In this document: positions 6,580 to 8,850 of the stretch, one piece after another
How positions within the stretch are numbered: the first letter of the stretch is position 1
How the letters are laid out: each line of letters begins with the position of its first letter
Source of the DNA: Acidobacteriota bacterium
GTDB taxonomy: Bacteria > Acidobacteriota > Vicinamibacteria > Vicinamibacterales > UBA823
NCBI GenBank assembly: GCA_002720285.1
Contig: PBHT01000021.1
Coordinates: 32,921 to 41,770 of the forward strand
Direction: 5' to 3'
DNA: 8,850 nucleotides
Notes under the pieces: model-generated
Told to the model about the DNA's origin: nothing
The model's input: the letters and a program-made list of their open reading frames with translations, nothing else
Databases searched by the model: none
Translations under genes and position numbers: made by a program

Positions 6580-8559
6580 TCAAGCCTCTGGTCCTATGAA
6601 TCGACCGACCTCTTCAACATCATGGGTTACGGGTGCGGGCGGAAGTGAGGCGAGAAACCGTTGTCCATAACCCTTGGTTCTGACCCGAGGGTCAAGAATT
6701 GCCAGCACGCCTCTGTCCGACCGATGTCGAATTAGCCGTCCGAGACCCTGCTGGAGCGCCAGGATCGCTAGTGGCACTTGATAGTTAGTGAATGGGTCTT
6801 CACCACGCACGACGAGTGCCTCCATTCGCGCCGCTGCGATCGGATCCCCTGGGGACACGAAGGGTAACTTATCAACGATGACACAGCTGAGCGACTCGCC
6901 AACAACGTCTACGCCCTGCCAGAAACTGGACGTGCCAAGCAGGACGGCGTTTGCGGTCTGACGAAAGTGTCTCAGTAATGTTGACCGCGGAGCTGATCCC
7001 TGCACGAACAACGGAAAATCCAGTCCGGCTTCGGTGATGATGTCCCGAACGCCGTATAGATTAGCGTAGCTCGTAAACAGTACGAGTGCACGTCCCTCCG
7101 TGCGTTTGATAATTTCGGTAATCTCGACGGCTGCAGCCTTGGTAAATCCAGATGTACGCGGGTCGGGCATCCGGCGGGGGAGGTAAAGGATAGCCTGATG
7201 CCCGAAGTCGAACTCCGAGGGCAACCGTAACTCGTAGGCTGGACCCACACCTAGTCTCGTCCGAATGTAATCGAAGTTGCCGTCCACCGCCAACGTTGCG
7301 GAAGTCAGGATTTTACCGTCCAACCGTTCCCAAATCGAGTCTCGGACCATGGTCGAAACATCGATTGGTGAGGCTCGAAGAAACACACCTCGATTCCTGA
7401 TTTCTAGGAAAAATACGTAAGTTGGATCACTAGCTTGAAGCGTGAATCGCAGTTCATTGTGGACCTCATGGACGCGATGCTCGAGTGCACGAAAGTCTTC
7501 CGGTAGATCTGTCAAGAGCCCAAGTTCAGATTCCAGTGAGGATAAAGCGTCGAGGAGTGCGCGACCTAGCTCCGCGACAGGTTCGAACGTAGCAGCATCA
7601 ATTCGTGAACGAACTCCTACCGGTTCACTCTTTGAGTCGCGTACGGCAGTGAAAAATGCGTCCGAACCGTCTCGAACCTGTCCTAACGCGGCACGAACTG
7701 TGTCGGCGGGGATAGGATCTAATGGTAGACCGGCTTCCATGAGACGGAAGCCGTCCTTAATCAAATCTTCAACACGAAACGTACTCACCGAAATGCCAAA
7801 ATATTGTGTGGCGACATCCTCAAGTTGATGTGCTTCGTCAACGACGGCAAATGAGTAATCGGGAATAACCTCACCGTATCCACTTTGCCGAACGGCAGCA
7901 TCAGCGCAGAGCAAATGGTGGTTGACAATCACTATGTCTGATTCGATAGCACGCTGGCGCATCTGCGTGACAAAGCAGTCGTTGTATTTTGGGCATTCGG
8001 TGCCGAGACAGTTCTCTTGTGTTGCTGAGACTTCACTCCAGAGCGGGAGGTCATCTTGAAGATCTTCGAGCTCCGCTCGATCGCCGATCTCAGTTTGTTG
8101 AGCCCACTCTTTCAAAATTGTCAGATATGCATGATCGGTGGCGGGCCGGGGCATGGGACTGTCACATGCAGCTTCAAAGCGATGCAGACACAGGTAATTG
8201 TTGCGCCCTTTCATATAGGTCGCCTTGAAGGGGATATTCAATGCTTCATGTAGAAGGGGAAGATCTTTAAAGTAGAGCTGTTCTTGGAGGTTCTTTGTAC
8301 CGGTCGACACCAAGACACGGCGTCCACTCAGAAGGGCCGGGATGAGATAAGCCAGCGTTTTACCCGTACCTGTACCTGCTTCGGCAAGTAAAGTACCGCC
8401 GCTCTCGAATATATCCGCAACAGCTACCGCCATATTGCGTTGGCCGCTCCGGACTTCGAAAGCGTCAATGGTGCTAGCGAGAGCACCGTCAGGATCGAAC
8501 GCTTTTAGAACGCGTTCTCCTAGGGTTAAGCGTTCGGGTGAAGGGGGAAGTCCCGACAC
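6580..8559 (-). CDS. dinG: ATP-dependent DNA helicase, DinG/YoaA type (XPD-like, iron-sulfur)
   Basis: This is a superfamily 2, 5'-to-3' type DNA helicase of the DinG/YoaA/XPD group, acting in DNA repair and in resolving blocked or structured DNA. The 659 residues carry Walker A AGTGTGKT (61-68), the DEAH box (241-244), motif III-like LTSATLA (418-424), [13 protein letters not shown] (543-555) and motif [11 protein letters not shown] (603-611). Four cysteines placed like the XPD/DinG iron-sulfur ligands are Cys124, Cys184, Cys189 and Cys195 (NYLC; then [12 protein letters not shown]). The start is a GTG, supported by GAGGTG eight bases upstream and by an in-frame TGA just before it. It overlaps glyA by 34 bases. 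At 659 residues without an exonuclease domain, it is closer to YoaA and E. coli DinG than to the longer DinG-exonuclease fusions of Firmicutes. The choice between dinG and yoaA as a name is uncertain. Confidence 0.93.
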   Translation of the reverse strand: MSGLPPSPERLTLGERVLKAFDPDGALASTIDAFEVRSGQRNMAVAVADIFESGGTLLAEAGTGTGKTLAYLIPALLSGRRVLVSTGTKNLQEQLYFKDLPLLHEALNIPFKATYMKGRNNYLCLHRFEAACDSPMPRPATDHAYLTILKEWAQQTEIGDRAELEDLQDDLPLWSEVSATQENCLGTECPKYNDCFVTQMRQRAIESDIVIVNHHLLCADAAVRQSGYGEVIPDYSFAVVDEAHQLEDVATQYFGISVSTFRVEDLIKDGFRLMEAGLPLDPIPADTVRAALGQVRDGSDAFFTAVRDSKSEPVGVRSRIDAATFEPVAELGRALLDALSSLESELGLLTDLPEDFRALEHRVHEVHNELRFTLQASDPTYVFFLEIRNRGVFLRASPIDVSTMVRDSIWERLDGKILTSATLAVDGNFDYIRTRLGVGPAYELRLPSEFDFGHQAILYLPRRMPDPRTSGFTKAAAVEITEIIKRTEGRALVLFTSYANLYGVRDIITEAGLDFPLFVQGSAPRSTLLRHFRQTANAVLLGTSSFWQGVDVVGESLSCVIVDKLPFVSPGDPIAAARMEALVVRGEDPFTNYQVPLAILALQQGLGRLIRHRSDRGVLAILDPRVRTKGYGQRFLASLPPAPVTHDVEEVGRFIGPEA

Positions 8560-8850
8560 AACTTTTGCACCTCAGCACGTACTGTCCCAGTGACTGATGT
8601 GTCACCCGGCCTGGCCAGCACGCGGCCAATCAACTCTCCGATCGTGTTCATTTCTGATTCACCCATTCCTCGAGTGGTTACAGCCGAGGTTCCGATGCGG
8701 ATACCACTAGCAACGAAAGGTGGCTTCTTATCGAATGGAATAGCGTTCTTGTTGACCGTTATTCCTGCCACTTCCAAGGCTTCTTCCGCCTGCCGACCTG
8801 TAAGGCCACGCGCTAGTACGTCGACGAGGATGAGGTGGGTGTCTGTGCCG
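8526..8850 (-). CDS. glyA: Serine hydroxymethyltransferase, C-terminal fragment (5' end outside window)
   Basis: GlyA is the PLP enzyme that interconverts serine plus tetrahydrofolate with glycine plus methylene-tetrahydrofolate, the main source of one-carbon units. Only about the last 107 residues are in the window, read without interruption from the right edge. They contain [30 protein letters not shown], the FDKKPPF segment and [15 protein letters not shown], all C-terminal GlyA signatures. The Arg in SGIRIGT corresponds to the conserved arginine that binds the substrate carboxylate. Most homologues have Pro where this one has Ser (GTSAVTTRG rather than GTPAVTTRG), a one-base difference. 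The PLP-lysine region lies upstream, out of view. The stop is a TAA at 8526-8528, inside the start of the downstream helicase gene. Confidence 0.94.
   Translation of the reverse strand, partial: GTDTHLILVDVLARGLTGRQAEEALEVAGITVNKNAIPFDKKPPFVASGIRIGTSAVTTRGMGESEMNTIGELIGRVLARPGDTSVTGTVRAEVQKLCRDFPLHPNA
8568..8573 (-). promoter_or_regulatory. Shine-Dalgarno deciding the GTG start of the helicase
   Basis: GAGGTG on the minus strand lies eight bases before the GTG at 8559, inside the coding end of glyA. With the in-frame TGA a few codons upstream and no earlier start codon, it supports the GTG as the true helicase start and the 34-base overlap with glyA. Confidence 0.58.

Noticed and set aside
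7442..7828. Plus-strand open frame of 128 codons opposite the helicase, rich in Ser and Arg
   Set aside because: The Ser/Arg composition is what the reverse strand of helicase coding sequence gives; no domain is visible.

Overview
The window reads as an ordinary chromosomal housekeeping region of a bacterium with moderate GC content. It holds eight genes, all intact apart from the two cut by the window edges, and has no mobile element, CRISPR array, tRNA or rRNA. The best phylum guess is Acidobacteriota (Vicinamibacteria-like). This is an inference from the secreted protein that joins a carboxypeptidase-regulatory-like domain to TPR repeats, an architecture common there, and from the general look of the LepA and LepB sequences. 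No taxonomic marker search was possible.

Layout, left half. A minus-strand larB (nickel-pincer cofactor synthesis, 3' end cut by the left edge) is divergent from a plus-strand block: citrate synthase (929-2077), lepA/EF4 (2125-3948) and lepB/type I signal peptidase (overlapping the end of lepA, to 4645). The 230-base gap between larB and citrate synthase holds a good candidate promoter for citrate synthase and a small inverted repeat. lepA and lepB overlap and are very likely cotranscribed and translationally coupled.

Layout, right half. All genes are on the minus strand, so transcription runs from the right edge leftward: glyA (C-terminal part only), a DinG/YoaA-type iron-sulfur helicase overlapping the end of glyA by 34 bases, an exported TPR protein with a strong ribosome binding site, and yggS, whose ATG lies two bases after the TPR stop. 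This block converges with lepB. The 73-base gap between the two blocks contains a 14+14 base imperfect hairpin that could end transcription from both sides.

Function. The genes cover central carbon and one-carbon metabolism (citrate synthase, GlyA), translation quality (LepA), protein export (LepB), DNA repair (helicase), vitamin B6 homeostasis (YggS) and an envelope protein of unknown role. GlyA uses PLP and YggS buffers PLP, so the minus-strand block has a loose B6 theme. I found no convincing new biological system. The most worthwhile leads are the tight pairing of the exported TPR protein with yggS, the TATAAT box sitting on the lepA start codon, and the orphan position of larB.
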